This document shows positions 46,101-61,045 of a stretch of 64,000 nt of DNA, piece by piece (the first letter of the stretch is position 1; each line of letters opens with the position of its first letter). Below the pieces are notes generated by a model, which saw nothing but the letters and a program-made list of their open reading frames with translations, was not told the origin of the DNA and made no database searches. The stretch lies in NCBI GenBank assembly GCA_001599595.1, contig BCHH01000005.1:520608-584607 (forward strand). Reading direction: 5' to 3'. A program made the translations under genes and the position numbers. The DNA comes from Beverwykella pulmonaria (taxonomy: Eukaryota > Ascomycota > Dothideomycetes > Pleosporales > Melanommataceae).

Positions 46101-46178
46101 CAGATGACCTTGCGGTCCAGCTCGAGCATTGATCGAGCTCCTCTGCATAGTACATACCCACCGAGCATTGAGCAACAT
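43117..46178 (-). CDS. YME2: Mitochondrial escape protein YME2 (PRP12)
   Basis: Four exons, 46178-46096, 46030-45906, 45671-44243 and 44014-43117, give 844 residues. It is an inner-mitochondrial-membrane protein affecting mtDNA nucleoids and escape. The presequence is Arg/Ser-rich (MLLNARWVCTMQRSSINARA); a second in-frame ATG at 46148 is an alternative start. Then GHISAGPNQGILFFD joins over intron 2 to NVFPLKVQKLLGVPF. An RRM-like region (LKVEFIPSKPG ... FAYLDFSNMPKAIMAKNCMH) precedes a membrane helix (IVIPIVAALIAGLTVVVF) and a P-loop (VQGPRGSGKREL) with VVVIDNFLHK as the Walker B-like strand. Introns 2 and 3 are 234 and 228 nt and each contains a repeat copy (45711-45873 and 44072-44194). 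Frames reading through intron 2 are shadows. Confidence 0.93.
44072..44194 (+). mobile_element. MITE-like element, copy 3, inside YME2 intron 3
   Basis: Lies wholly inside the 228-nt intron 44015-44242. The interior shares TTGTAAAAGGCAGG, TTGGCAGATAC, AAGTTGATCCTCTTTGCC and TCTCCTTGGGCGTG with the other copies. The terminal inverted repeat is weak here (GTGCGTTTAGAAGGA against TCTCCTTGGGCGTGAC). Removal leaves an intron of about 105 nt. It is antisense to the host gene in the GGCAG-to-CTCCTT reading. Confidence 0.55.
45711..45873 (+). mobile_element. MITE-like element, copy 4, inside YME2 intron 2
   Basis: 163 bp with the best-preserved arms: CCACGTCCAAGGAGA (45711-45725) against TCTCCTTAGAAGTGG (45859-45873), 13 of 15 pairing. 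The interior shares AAAATGCCTGCTGGCAG, GGCTTCGTTACGGAAG and TTCTCCTTAGAAGTG with copy 2. It fills intron 45672-45905; removal leaves about 71 nt with donor GTATGT and acceptor TCAG outside the element. Confidence 0.65.
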
Positions 46179-47036
46179 AATTACTATTCTGAAACTCAAG
46201 ATAGCATGTCGCGTGTTGAATTCAGTGCTGTATTTAGATCTGATGTTTGCCGAAGTGCGCGAGTGGTGACGTCAACCCGAATTGAAGAACCTTTCGCGGA
46301 AGCTAGCGCCACGCACTCGCCACATTGTGGCGACTGAGGATGCACGACGTGACTGTCTCCTGATCTCTCGAACCACTTCGGGGAAACTTCACATATCTGA
46401 CTCTGCGATCACTTCGTCAATAGTCTGCTAGCCTACAGTAGTTTTAAAGGAGAGGAAGAATTACTGAAGCTATACGCTGCTATATTATATCTGTTCGAAC
46501 TATGTACACCCCGTAAATAGTTTAACCCCTCCACTCTTTAAAACACAGCCAAAATAGGTTATCAGGTACAAAACAGAGTTCTGTGAAAGCCCAGAAACGA
46601 ATTATTGCACGGCTGTGTCACCCATTTCCAAGATTGAAGTGATTGATCACATCAACCAGTCGACTTTCATCTTGCAAACAGAAGGGAAGAAAAGTATATA
46701 TCCACTATCCATATACTATGCTAAAGACGAGTTATTCCGCCCTTGTTATGCCATTCAAAAAACCTCTCTATTGGTGCCTCACCGCTCAGAACTCAACATA
46801 TCGTACCCATAACCGTCCAAATAGCACAAGTAGGACACACGTCTATTCATAAATTCCTCCGCAACCTCCTGTTGAGTACCGGCTTGTCCACTTGCGGAAC
46901 CCGCATTAATCAATGAACCAAAGGATCAAAGAAAGCTAAGGAGCCTTCCGCTTCGTATTGACCGGTAAATGCTGTGACTTACAAAAGCTACTGAAAGCTG
47001 GAAAAACACATAATTCTTTTTGACGCCATTCCCAAA
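46179..47036. other. Intergenic between YME2 and the demethylase gene
   Basis: The YME2 promoter and 3' flank of the next gene. AT-rich with no supported gene. Confidence 0.4.
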
Positions 47037-51514
<4,478 letters not shown>

Positions 51515-53506
51515 GGCCGTAAAAGTTCGCTAGAGGCGGTGTTGTTGTCTCGGGGCGGGTGCAGAGCTCGATGAGGCTGGCAGCTTCGCGAGAGGTTCGG
51601 GCAAGGGAAGCATCCGCCGCGTCGTCACACAGCCGTCGGTAGGGACTGACAGCACCACGAGCACCCTACGGGCGGCGCATCGACGGGGCGTGTTTGGGGA
51701 TTGCTATAGGGCGTTTTTGCGAATTTTCAACGAGTGAGGATGGTTTGGAATGTCCAGGAGTGTCAAAGGCGCGGTTGGGAGGTGCAGAGCTTGCCAAGCG
51801 CCGCTAGCCTAATCGATACCCGGGGCCCCTGCCTGCATGTGGAGTGAGAGAAGCGATAAATCAGGTCACCATCGTGCGTGAATGCGCCCTGATCCGAACA
51901 ACACGTACACTCTCCAATAAGCAGAGGAAGCGGAGTAATCTCACAGTGTGGCTGTGGCAATTTCACAGACAGCTTCTCGTAAGAGCAAGGCGCTCGGCGC
52001 GCAAGCTAACCGTTTCTTTGAGCCTGCATGCACGTCATTAGAAGTTGTTATCAGATCTGTGCCTTTTCACCACACAGGTTATCTGATGGTGGCCCCGCTG
52101 GTTGCACACTTCACCATGCAAGCCACAAGCGGCGTGTCTCCAGGCACTCTGCATCAACTGCTTCTACCGTTTATTGGAACCGAACAGCTATATGGGATGC
52201 ATACATGGGATGGACTTTCGCAAGGACAGATGAGGCTTTTGGTCATTCTCTAAGATTCGCGTTTTCTCTCCTTTGGAAGTGACCCCCTTCTTCAGTATAT
52301 AGTAACGCCAAAGGACAATACCATCCGCATGCATTGACATTCATGTAAATTTATTCCAATCTTCATAGGAAAATCTTTCAATCGAGCATATCGATTTCTC
52401 TCTACTTTTCTCCAGACATGTAAGCAACGTTGACAGACTAACCAGTGACTGACCTACCATTCCGACCTCCGAACCATTATCATATCGTCCGTCACCCCCA
52501 TAGCAAAGACAGATACTAAGGAAGCTTTCTCACTGTCTCTGCCTTATACTCGACGATTCTTGACAACTCTCCGCACATCGGCCTGTTGTTTCGTGTCACT
52601 GTCATCAATGCCGATGCATCAGTGCCGAGAAACGCAAGCGGCGGGTGCTCTTCACCTCCTAAATCACCTCCGCTATCTCAAGATCATGCACCTTCCATGC
52701 AAGCGCTGCTGACATAAAGTCAAATGTCCAGTATCACTGTGAGCTCCAAGAATGCCTAGCCAAAAGGCTTCCACCTCCACACTTCCAACAACGCCCCCTA
52801 TCCTCGCATCGGTCGAGACAACAATATAGATACATCTGTCCAGCCAAGGAAGCCTGCGTAGTCCCGTGCAGCGAGCCGAAACTTGCACGCTATACGGGTC
52901 GTCGTGAGCCACGCCACGGGCAGATCCGCCACGTTCCTGATCTCCAAGCTCGGCTATCTAATACCCACACCCCAACCCAGCTAATCTTTCGGATCGACCT
53001 GCAGGAACGAGCGAACCAACGGTAAAATCCATAGGCCCGAGCTTCGCCAACTGCAAAAAGCCATGCTGAAAATTGACACATGACTAACGAGCGTTTCGAA
53101 CTCATTTGGAGGGTGTCCAATAACGAAAGGAGGTCTAGATACGGCAGTGTTGCAACGCAGTATTGCAATTGAGGCACAGGTGTGCAAGACGACACAGATT
53201 GAGAAGATCCGCAAATGCACGAAGAGGTGCAACAAGCGCGGAGAAATTGACACACGCCATTTTGATTCAAATCCCGAGTAGCCATATATAATTACAGATG
53301 GCCCCTTTCCGAGAAACCAGGGCTCCGTTGCTATGCAGAGAAGAGATCAGGCTGTCCAGACATGCAAATTTGTGCAATGCTCTTTGTTCCCGCTCATATG
53401 GTGGTGGAAACAGGAGAGAGTAGAGACCATAAAAAAGAATGAAACCCAAACCCAACTGACCCGTTTTCCCCATATGTTCGACTATTCCGTATTAGGATTG
53501 CTCCTA
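51515..53506. other. Intergenic, no supported gene
   Basis: About 2 kb holding the demethylase promoter and the YAG7 3' flank. Overlapping frames up to 131 codons have no recognisable feature and no consistent splice chain. Confidence 0.4.
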
Positions 53507-55107
53507 CTACGACTCACCACCCCCCCTCGGGCCACCACGGAAGCCTCCACCTCGTGGGCCACCACGGTCTCCTCGGAAGTCTCCACGACCACGCCCGCGT
53601 CCACGTCCACCACCACGGTGATCGCCACGCGGTCCGCCTCGTCCCCTATATCCACCACGACCTTCACCTTGCGGTCCTCCCCGTGCCCTGCCGCCGCGAT
53701 TGTGATGGACCTCGTGGAAGCCGTCGTTCCCGTTCCCAGTTGCCGGAGTGGAGGTAGGCGCTGGTTCAGGAGTGTCGTCGGCCCAGCTCTGAGTACTGCC
53801 GATAGGGGCAGTGGCGTTAGGAGTCTCGGTCTCGGCGAGGTCGCGCGGCACCATCTCAAAAGACTCAGCGAGGGGATCATCTGAGCCAGATGGTTGTTTG
53901 TCCCACTGTTCCTCCGCAGCTGCATTAGCAGCCCCTGTGTCCACGATTGTTGCGGCAGGAGCAGTTGGTGTATCCACCTGGTCTGCGTTTCCGTTGAGCG
54001 ATGATACACCCGCGTTGATCTCGGTGAGCCCCGCGTTTGCAATGGTAGGGTCTGTAGACACTGCCGATGGCTCAGTTTCGGGTGGTGCAGCTTGCGATTG
54101 TGCGACGTCGTCAACCCAGGCCTCTTCAGCGGCGAACGGGGCCTCCTCGAGAGCGGCTTGCTTGATCTGACCATCTGCTCAAAGTTAGTTTCCGCACTGA
54201 CATCCGTTGCAGTATCTATCAGGACGTACATGTTACGCTGAGAGTGACGCCCTCGGTGGAGGGGACACTGTCATCCGAGCCGTCAATCAGCTTCTCCGCG
54301 GCCGCAACCGCACCAGCGTCGCCTCCATAGACCAAGAGCAGTGCACCCTCAAATGCCTTTGTTAGATCCGAGTCATCGTCTTCGAGCTGGCGTCGCGCAG
54401 CGGCTGCCCGTAAGAATCGTGACAGAGTTAAGAACTTTTCTCGGAATGCCTTCTTCTGCTCGAGGGCTGACTCTGCCTTGAGGACTTCCCTCAGCTTCTC
54501 AAGTTCTCCTGAATGTGATTGTTGTAAGAGTTCCTTTTCCTGGGCGATCTTGTGTTGGTACTCCTGGTCAAACTTCTTGTATTGAGCAACTTGCTCCTCG
54601 AGCTGGGCGAGTTGGGCCTGAAGAGCGGGCTTCTTCTGGGCTTGAGCCTTCTGGTCATTGTTGATCTTGCGAGAGGCAACAAGATCGTCGAGGGAGATGC
54701 CTGGGTTGGCTTCGAGGATAGCATCGACCTTTTGCATGGCATTCTGTAGGCAGAAATGTGAGCCCGAGTTGAAGTTAATCTGGGGGAGAAAATTGAGCTT
54801 ACAAGCTTTTTGGTTACGTTTCGCATGGTCCTGTAAGCGAAATAGTTAGTAGACATGGCTATTCTGGGGTTGCATAGGCTGCTACTAACTTTTGCAGCTC
54901 CCTGACATAGGAGTGCTCGCCGTCGGCGCCATTAGTCTTTCCCGCTGGGTCAGAACCGCCAGCGCCGAACTCAGAAGCAGACTGTTCGCGGGCAGCTGGA
55001 ACGGCTGCTGCTGCTGCTGCTGCTTCAGCCTTGGCCTTCTTCTTGCGGGCGCTCTTCGACTCGGCGGCGGCGGCGGTTTGGGGGTTGGAGCCGACGTCAG
55101 AGGCCAT
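53507..55107 (-). CDS. YAG7: YAG7-like protein with RGG-rich tail
   Basis: Four exons, 55107-54890, 54830-54803, 54743-54230 and 54174-53507, give 475 residues. Exon 2 is 28 nt. The start MASDVGSNPQTAAAAESKSA leads to a Lys/Ala-rich segment (SARKKKAKAEAAAA). A helical dimerisation region follows (SYVRELQKTMRNVTKKLNAM, QKVDAILEANPGISLDDLVA, ALQAQLAQLEEQVAQYKKFD), typical of fungal YAG7/caprin-like proteins, then FLTLSRFLRAAAARRQLEDD. The last 60 residues are RGG/RGRG repeats (GGYRGRGGPRGDHRGGGRGR), a usual RNA-binding feature. Role in RNA or ribosome biology is inferred. Introns are 59, 59 and 55 nt; all phases close. Confidence 0.87.
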
Positions 55108-58100
55108 TTTCAAAGACTCTTGGGGATCAGATGGTAATTTGAGGTGAGGATTTGAGTGAGAAGTTACGCGTTTGCACGAAAAGTAGAATGAGACTCGGGT
55201 GTTGATGTTTTTGGGCGGCCAATTCGAGTGCTCGTGCCCATAAATGTACGGGAGATTTTCGGCCCCAAGGCCTTGGCAAGGCATTAGCGCGTCCCCCTTT
55301 TGTCACATCGAAAGTTCATATACAACTTGACTACAGTTTCGGAACTAATCACTCTCACAAATTGGCCGAGGCATCAATTTTTCCTTCTTCTTCTTATCCC
55401 CTTCACAATTGAAAGACCATGCAATTACTTGTTGTCAGATCTAAAACTGAAGTATCACTGTAGGTTCTGGACTTCAAGGAAACCAACCGAATTGGACCTT
55501 TCGAGGAGGCACAAAAGTCATGCTAGCAGTTATAGCAGGATTTATCTCCGGGAAGTTGATTTTCTTGCCTTTCACCTGCTTTTGCTTGATTGCCCTAGCA
55601 GTTGCCTCGAGGGTACTATTACAGAATCAATTGTATATATGAGACTAGTAAGCCTTGACTGATGAGCACTGCCACCGCCATTAAGAATGTATTTAATAGG
55701 TGTTTTAGAATTTGATTGGTATTAGAGATGCAAACACCATGTTCAACCCTTCTCACGCTTCACCAAAGCGCTAAATATTCTTCAACTCTTGAATCTTATG
55801 TAGGCTTCAAAGTAAACTAGCAACATTTCCGTACTTGCTCGTGGAATCTGGTATATTCACAGAGTAAACCACTGTACCAGTGTCTTTAAAAAGTCAATAG
55901 AGTACCTAGTTGTCAAGCCCACTCGAGTACTGCTACCTCGAACGAGACTTGTGAAAAGTCGACTAATGGAGGCTTGTCCGCACTATCATCTGGAGCAAAT
56001 TCCTGAATATTACGCGAGGCGTTGATGCACATAGCAAAATCGTCGGGTCTGTCTTAGTGCGCTGGGACCAGGCGAAGATCTGTATAGCGCCTTTATAGCA
56101 GTGGGCGTACAGCTACTGCGAAAAGTAAGTGTAAGTCTACATAGTGAATATAGGCCTGGGTACGATCAGTTTTTGTGGCAATATACAACTCCAACGGCAA
56201 AAGTTGGTTAGTGGCCAACAAGACTACAGAGCTTCCTGAGGTTAATTGTGGAAGACGATTGCACACGTGTGTGGATGTAAAGCCGTTCGAGGTATACCAT
56301 TTGAGCTGCGTGTGCCGCACAAAACCCTCAATCAGCTGTCTGTCTCGTGATATCTGACTAGACTGCGCCATCTTAATAGGCGTTACGCGCCTTGAATAAT
56401 CTCTTCATACGCAAAGGAGGAGGTAGTCGCCAGTCGCCAGTAAGGCAGCGCACGGCATGCTATAAGGATTATTGAGTGCATATCTCAAGCGTGATTCAGC
56501 AGTTTTGGCTAGATTTGTTCGTCCAGGGTGAGGGGGTACCTAGGAACTTTTTTCGTCTTGCTAGAGCTCTCAGTTGCATCAGTAACTTCCGAAATCGGCT
56601 GGACGTCACCAGCACATGACCACTCAAACTTAGTTCCACCTCATTAAACGACGAGAAGCCGTGACTTACATATATTTAATGCCAAAAATTGGGGTTGCGT
56701 TGAGCCTTACTCAATTTTGAAGCTACGCAAGGCCGCGTGGTTTGTGTTAGGGGCTTATGTACGCGCCATACGTAAGAGACAGCACTTGATATCACAACAT
56801 GTCACGCGGAGACACTGTAGAGAAAAGCTCAAGTTAGGGAAGGTGCAGCAAGTTGAAATAACGAAAAGACACGAAAGGTAGATTAGAAGAAGCAAGGAGA
56901 AATAAGGACTTACCCCCAGAATGGCTACAAGTGAAAAAGTAAACCATCACACCGTCGTACACATACGAATTTGGGTTAAAGCATACAGTCCAGTGAGGAC
57001 TATAAGGCATGTGACTAATGGATAGGTCTTGCGCAAGTGATCCTAAGGCTGTGATGAAAACTCATAAGTTTCAGGCAACCGAGGCAGCCTCTAAAAAATC
57101 ATCGTTCAGATTTGTAGCAGAAGGAAATGGAATGTGGCTGCTTAACTGTTCGCTCTGTCTCAGAACTTCGAGTGTGGGAATGAATATTTCAATACAAGCG
57201 AAATATGAAGAGAACAAATATTGTGCAAGGCAAGCCTCACAATCCCATGAATTTGTTCTTTTTGAGATACTTCCCCATCCGGCTGTCGCCAGGGCACTAA
57301 ACAGCCCAGACGCGAAGATGGTGTGTTGACTGTGGCGAAAAACAGGGCTATGATTCAAGATCATGCCGCAGTCTCTAAGACATAACCAAGAAAGCAAGCA
57401 AATCGAGCCCGTGTGAACAGAGATGGGTTGTGAGAACGAGCCACAGATTGTTCTGATGGGTGGTTCTCTTCTTGCGTGTAATTTGGTGTGGTGCAAGAGA
57501 GCGGGAAAGTTTGATGCGCTCGGGCCGACACTCGAATAAGGAAGGTGTGAACGCAATCGTGTGGCTGGCGGCACTGGTTGGTGGTCACATGCCGTTCATC
57601 GAGGTCGCCCACGTGAAAAGCTCGCCGTGAATGCGTGATTCACGAGGCATCACCTGAAGCCTGCAGCCTGCAGTCAGCAAGCAGAACTGGCGATAAAGAA
57701 ACGGAAGAAATCGCCCTGTCCGGAACAAAGAAGTCGGATCAGAAAGGAAGCCGTTATTTTGAAGCAGCCCAGTGTCGTATGATAGGGATTTGTCCCGCTA
57801 TGAGGTCCGTGTCTGTCCATACTCATTTTCAGATGAGAAAGCTAGATGAAGAAGCAGGATGGGGATAATAAATATATGGACCGTTCTGGTCATATAAAAT
57901 CGATTTGTGTGTGGTAAAGAATGATGGGTTGGATCTTACAGCGGAGGCTGGGGAGTGGGACGATGGCATGGCGTGGAGAGCTTGTGTGATTCGATGGTGC
58001 ATGCTTAGCCTGCCTAGCCGGCTCTTGAGATAAAGGCTCGTGACCCCCGACCCTCATTCATCCCCGTGATCTCCCTCACTGAACTCGTTCATCGACTCTA

Positions 58101-59057
58101 TCTGGGGTGCTCTATCGTTCTGTGGTGCCTTTAGAAACTTCAAGAGTTGAGGGGTAGTCCATTCGGTCTTCAAATACGCCTACCCTCTATCAAATCCCTT
58201 CGTATCCCAATACTTTTTTCACGACGGTTTCTGAGCTCTTCGAGACTGAAAACGTGATCTCGTCGGCCAACAACATCAAATCATACCGGTAAGTCCATCA
58301 TCGTTCCGCATCATCTCTTAGGACCACCTTTCGTTCGCGATTTAGCGCAACACCGTTCATTGGCATGGGCATCGCGATACTGTCTCCGCCTTGTAATGGA
58401 ATGTCGCGTCGGCCACCCGTCGCTACTTGCCGTTGTGTTGGTGGTCCATGGCTTTATTGCGTCGCATCCCGTGCTTTCGAGCTGCGCGCGCCTGGGTAGA
58501 AACAGCATACGGTGCTGCTGTGTGCTGCCCTCTACCCAGCGACCCACTCGCCGCTATGACTCCTCTTCGAGCAATGGCAGCTTGGTCCTACAGCAAACAG
58601 ACAATCGATGCGACCCCTCAACGTTGTCGGCCTACGATCGTGCTAATGTTTGTCGTCGATTAGAACCTCGCATGCGCCTAACCTGCGCATGATTGCTATC
58701 GCAGTGCGGCACCAGAACTGTACATGAACAGGTGGGCTTCGCGCCGCTATTCAGATCGCAGAAGAAGCTTCATAGGTTTGCGCCTTCGACCTCCAGCGCC
58801 GCCCCTCACTCTGGCTTGCGCCGACGCCGCTCTCGTCCTAGGCTTCCAGCCTTGTTAACCCTTTCATCTTTCACCGCTGTGTCGCGGCTGCTCACATCGT
58901 TGCACATTCACCGGAGTAACCGCGGCTGTCATTGGCAGCCCTGGAGTGTGCGCGAAGCTGCCGAATAAGACTGTCGCTCCCCACACAAAGGTAGGAATCA
59001 CTCTCTAACAATCTTTTGCCGCCTCTCCTATTACACCGGGACCTTTACAGAAGGAAC
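55108..59057. other. Long intergenic region, gene-poor
   Basis: Nearly 4 kb. It includes the YAG7 promoter, a degenerate repeat copy at 55496-55615, AT-rich sequence to about 57 kb with no gene, and the leader of CBF1. Frames near 57.0-57.9 kb and 58.4-58.9 kb overlap on both strands and are not supported. Close to the CBF1 start, a 5'-UTR intron is plausible: GTAGGA at 58991, CTCTAAC, and TTTACAG ending at 59050, eight bases before the ATG. Confidence 0.45.
55496..55615 (+). mobile_element. MITE-like element, copy 5, degenerate and intergenic
   Basis: The interior GCAGTTATAGCAGG, GGGAAGTTGATTTT and TTGCTTGATTGCCC aligns with copy 4 over about 75 bp. The ends are diverged: ACCTTTCGAGGAGGC against TTGCCTCGAGGGTA. 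Read as an old copy. Confidence 0.4.
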
Positions 59058-60019
59058 ATGGCGGACACTGCTGGCTATCCCACCGACACAACCAAGAGCG
59101 GGCTTGGCTCTCACGGCGAGTTGAAGCGCAAGCGGGATAAACGCGACCAAGGCCCAACCAGACCCGCGCCTTCCACATCCAATACCACAGGCAACACCAA
59201 CGACCTGAGCGATCAAGCCACCGCTTCTTTCCTTGCCGCGCACAACGCCTCGACTAACGACGACGAGATGCAGCAGCAGTTCGACGTGCACCAAAACGGC
59301 AGCGCGAACACAGCAAGTGTGGGCGATACTGCCGCGGCCGCGCTCGCATATCATCAAATGACTGTGCCTCAACCGACAGAGCTCTCATTTCAGACACAGG
59401 GATCGGGTGGGGAAGGCACCTCATTCGGCATGGGTGATCACCATCAACAACAGCAAACCGGCATGCAGGATTTCAGCCTCGAGGCTCTCAAGGCCGCGAC
59501 GCAAACACCGCGATCGGGTCAACCCGCGGCCAACGACTCCCCGCCAAATACAGGCGGCCACAAGCCCCAAGTCGGGTCGGAGGAATGGCACAAGGTTAGA
59601 AGGGACAACCACAAAGAAGGTGGGCTTCTTTTCCCCTCCCAATACATCTGCAACACCAACTAACTCGGTATCCAGTTGAGCGTCGCCGTCGCGAAACCAT
59701 CAACGAAGGCATCAACGAACTCGCCAAGATTGTGCCCGGCTGCGAGAAGAATAAAGGCTCCATTCTACAGCGCGCTGTCCAGTTTATCACCCAATTGAAA
59801 GAAAATGAGCAGCAGAATATTGAGAAATGGACACTGGAGAAGCTCCTGACGGAGCAGGCAATCACTGAATTGAGCGCTAGCTGCGACAAGTTCAAGGCAG
59901 AGATGCAGCGGCATTGGGACGAATGTCAAATCTACAAGCGCGCGTGCGAGAACGCCGGAATCGTGCCGGACGAGATTAAGGAGCGCGAAAACAACTCGAA
60001 TCAAAACGACTCGAGTTAA
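59058..60019 (+). CDS. CBF1: bHLH transcription factor, CBF1/CPF1 type
   Basis: Two exons, 59058-59619 and 59676-60019, give 301 residues. In yeasts this factor binds CACGTG at centromeres and at sulphur-metabolism promoters. The N-terminal 180 residues are disordered, Gln/Asn/Thr-rich (MADTAGYPTDTTKSGLGSHG). The basic region is split by the 56-nt intron: WHKVRRDNHKE then VERRRRETINEGINELAKIV. The His-Glu-Arg residues that read an E-box are present in HKEVERRRR. Helix 2 is KGSILQRAVQFITQLKENEQ, followed by a leucine-zipper-like coil (WTLEKLLTEQAITELSASCD) and ENAGIVPDEI. This arrangement is what is expected of filamentous-fungal Cbf1. Confidence 0.93.
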
Positions 60020-61045
60020 AAATTCGACAAGCATCAACGATACCACCACGGAGGCTCCTTATTCTACGGCAATGCGGCGGGCTTACTTTCATGGTTGACT
60101 GTACTTGTTTCCAAAATACACTTTGCGAGGTAGCTCCCTCTGCAAAACGACTGCATGTCTCTTTCACGATAGGTTGACTGTCACCGAACTGTTCCTAGGG
60201 AGTGATTTCTCCCAAGTCTTTATTCACTTCGACTCACAACACCAGTTCTCACTTGTTTTCTCCGGCGTTAGTCGGCGATGAAATCACTCGCTCGACAGGT
60301 TTGGTTCTTTCTTTCCTTTTGTGTCGAGTGGAGGAGTAGGGCGATGTACGGGGGGCAGCAATAGCAGTACGAAAACCTGTTGCGTAAGCTGAGGTACTCT
60401 GACGTCTTATTTCTTTTCTTTCGCAACTTCTAAGTGCACATACTTCGGGGTTGAGAAATATCTACCTTAATGAATCGACAGCCATTTGATGACAATGTGT
60501 TTTCTCCAATTCGTCCTGCCTTGTTCGGGCTCAAGTTTCACCTTGACTACCGATAAATGAGGTCTAGCATTCTTGTTGCTTCTCCGAACAAAACCGGAGC
60601 AATTTCATGTTCAGGGCATAAGGATCTGCCCACCCCTGCCGATTGCCACAACACAAGGAATGTTGCACTTAGGCATGGAATAACGATGTGAAATTCAATT
60701 TCGATTATTTTGCTGAAGGGTCATGAAGTAGAAACTCTTGACATGATTATATATAGTGTAGTAATTTGCGCTTCATACAGTGAGCTGTGATTATCCCTTA
60801 CAGTACAACTGTCAGCGGAGCCTTCCAATGTCTTATTGGCTGCTAAGTGCGCATGTGGCACGGTCCCTTTCACCGCTTGGCAGCCTCTAATACACCTTTC
60901 CCCTCCACCATTGACAATCACTCCACCCCTCCAATCCCCCAAAGCCGAATTTTCCCCTTGCGTCAATCCATGGACTGTGCGTGAGCTCCTCACCAAATAT
61001 GGTGGCCACCGTAACACTCTGCCATAAACACGTCTCCGAGTTGCA
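60020..61045. other. Intergenic between CBF1 and the STRIPAK gene
   Basis: The CBF1 3' flank and promoter of the next gene. Minus-strand frames around 60.7-61.3 kb are antisense shadows. No gene is supported. Confidence 0.4.

Noticed and set aside
53482..54231. Minus-strand frame of 249 codons overlapping YAG7
   Set aside because: Another frame of the same strand. The RGG frame with correct splice phase is the real one; the other arises from the repeated Arg/Gly codons.
57018..57574. Opposing frames of 103 and 167 codons
   Set aside because: Mutually antisense and without recognisable features.
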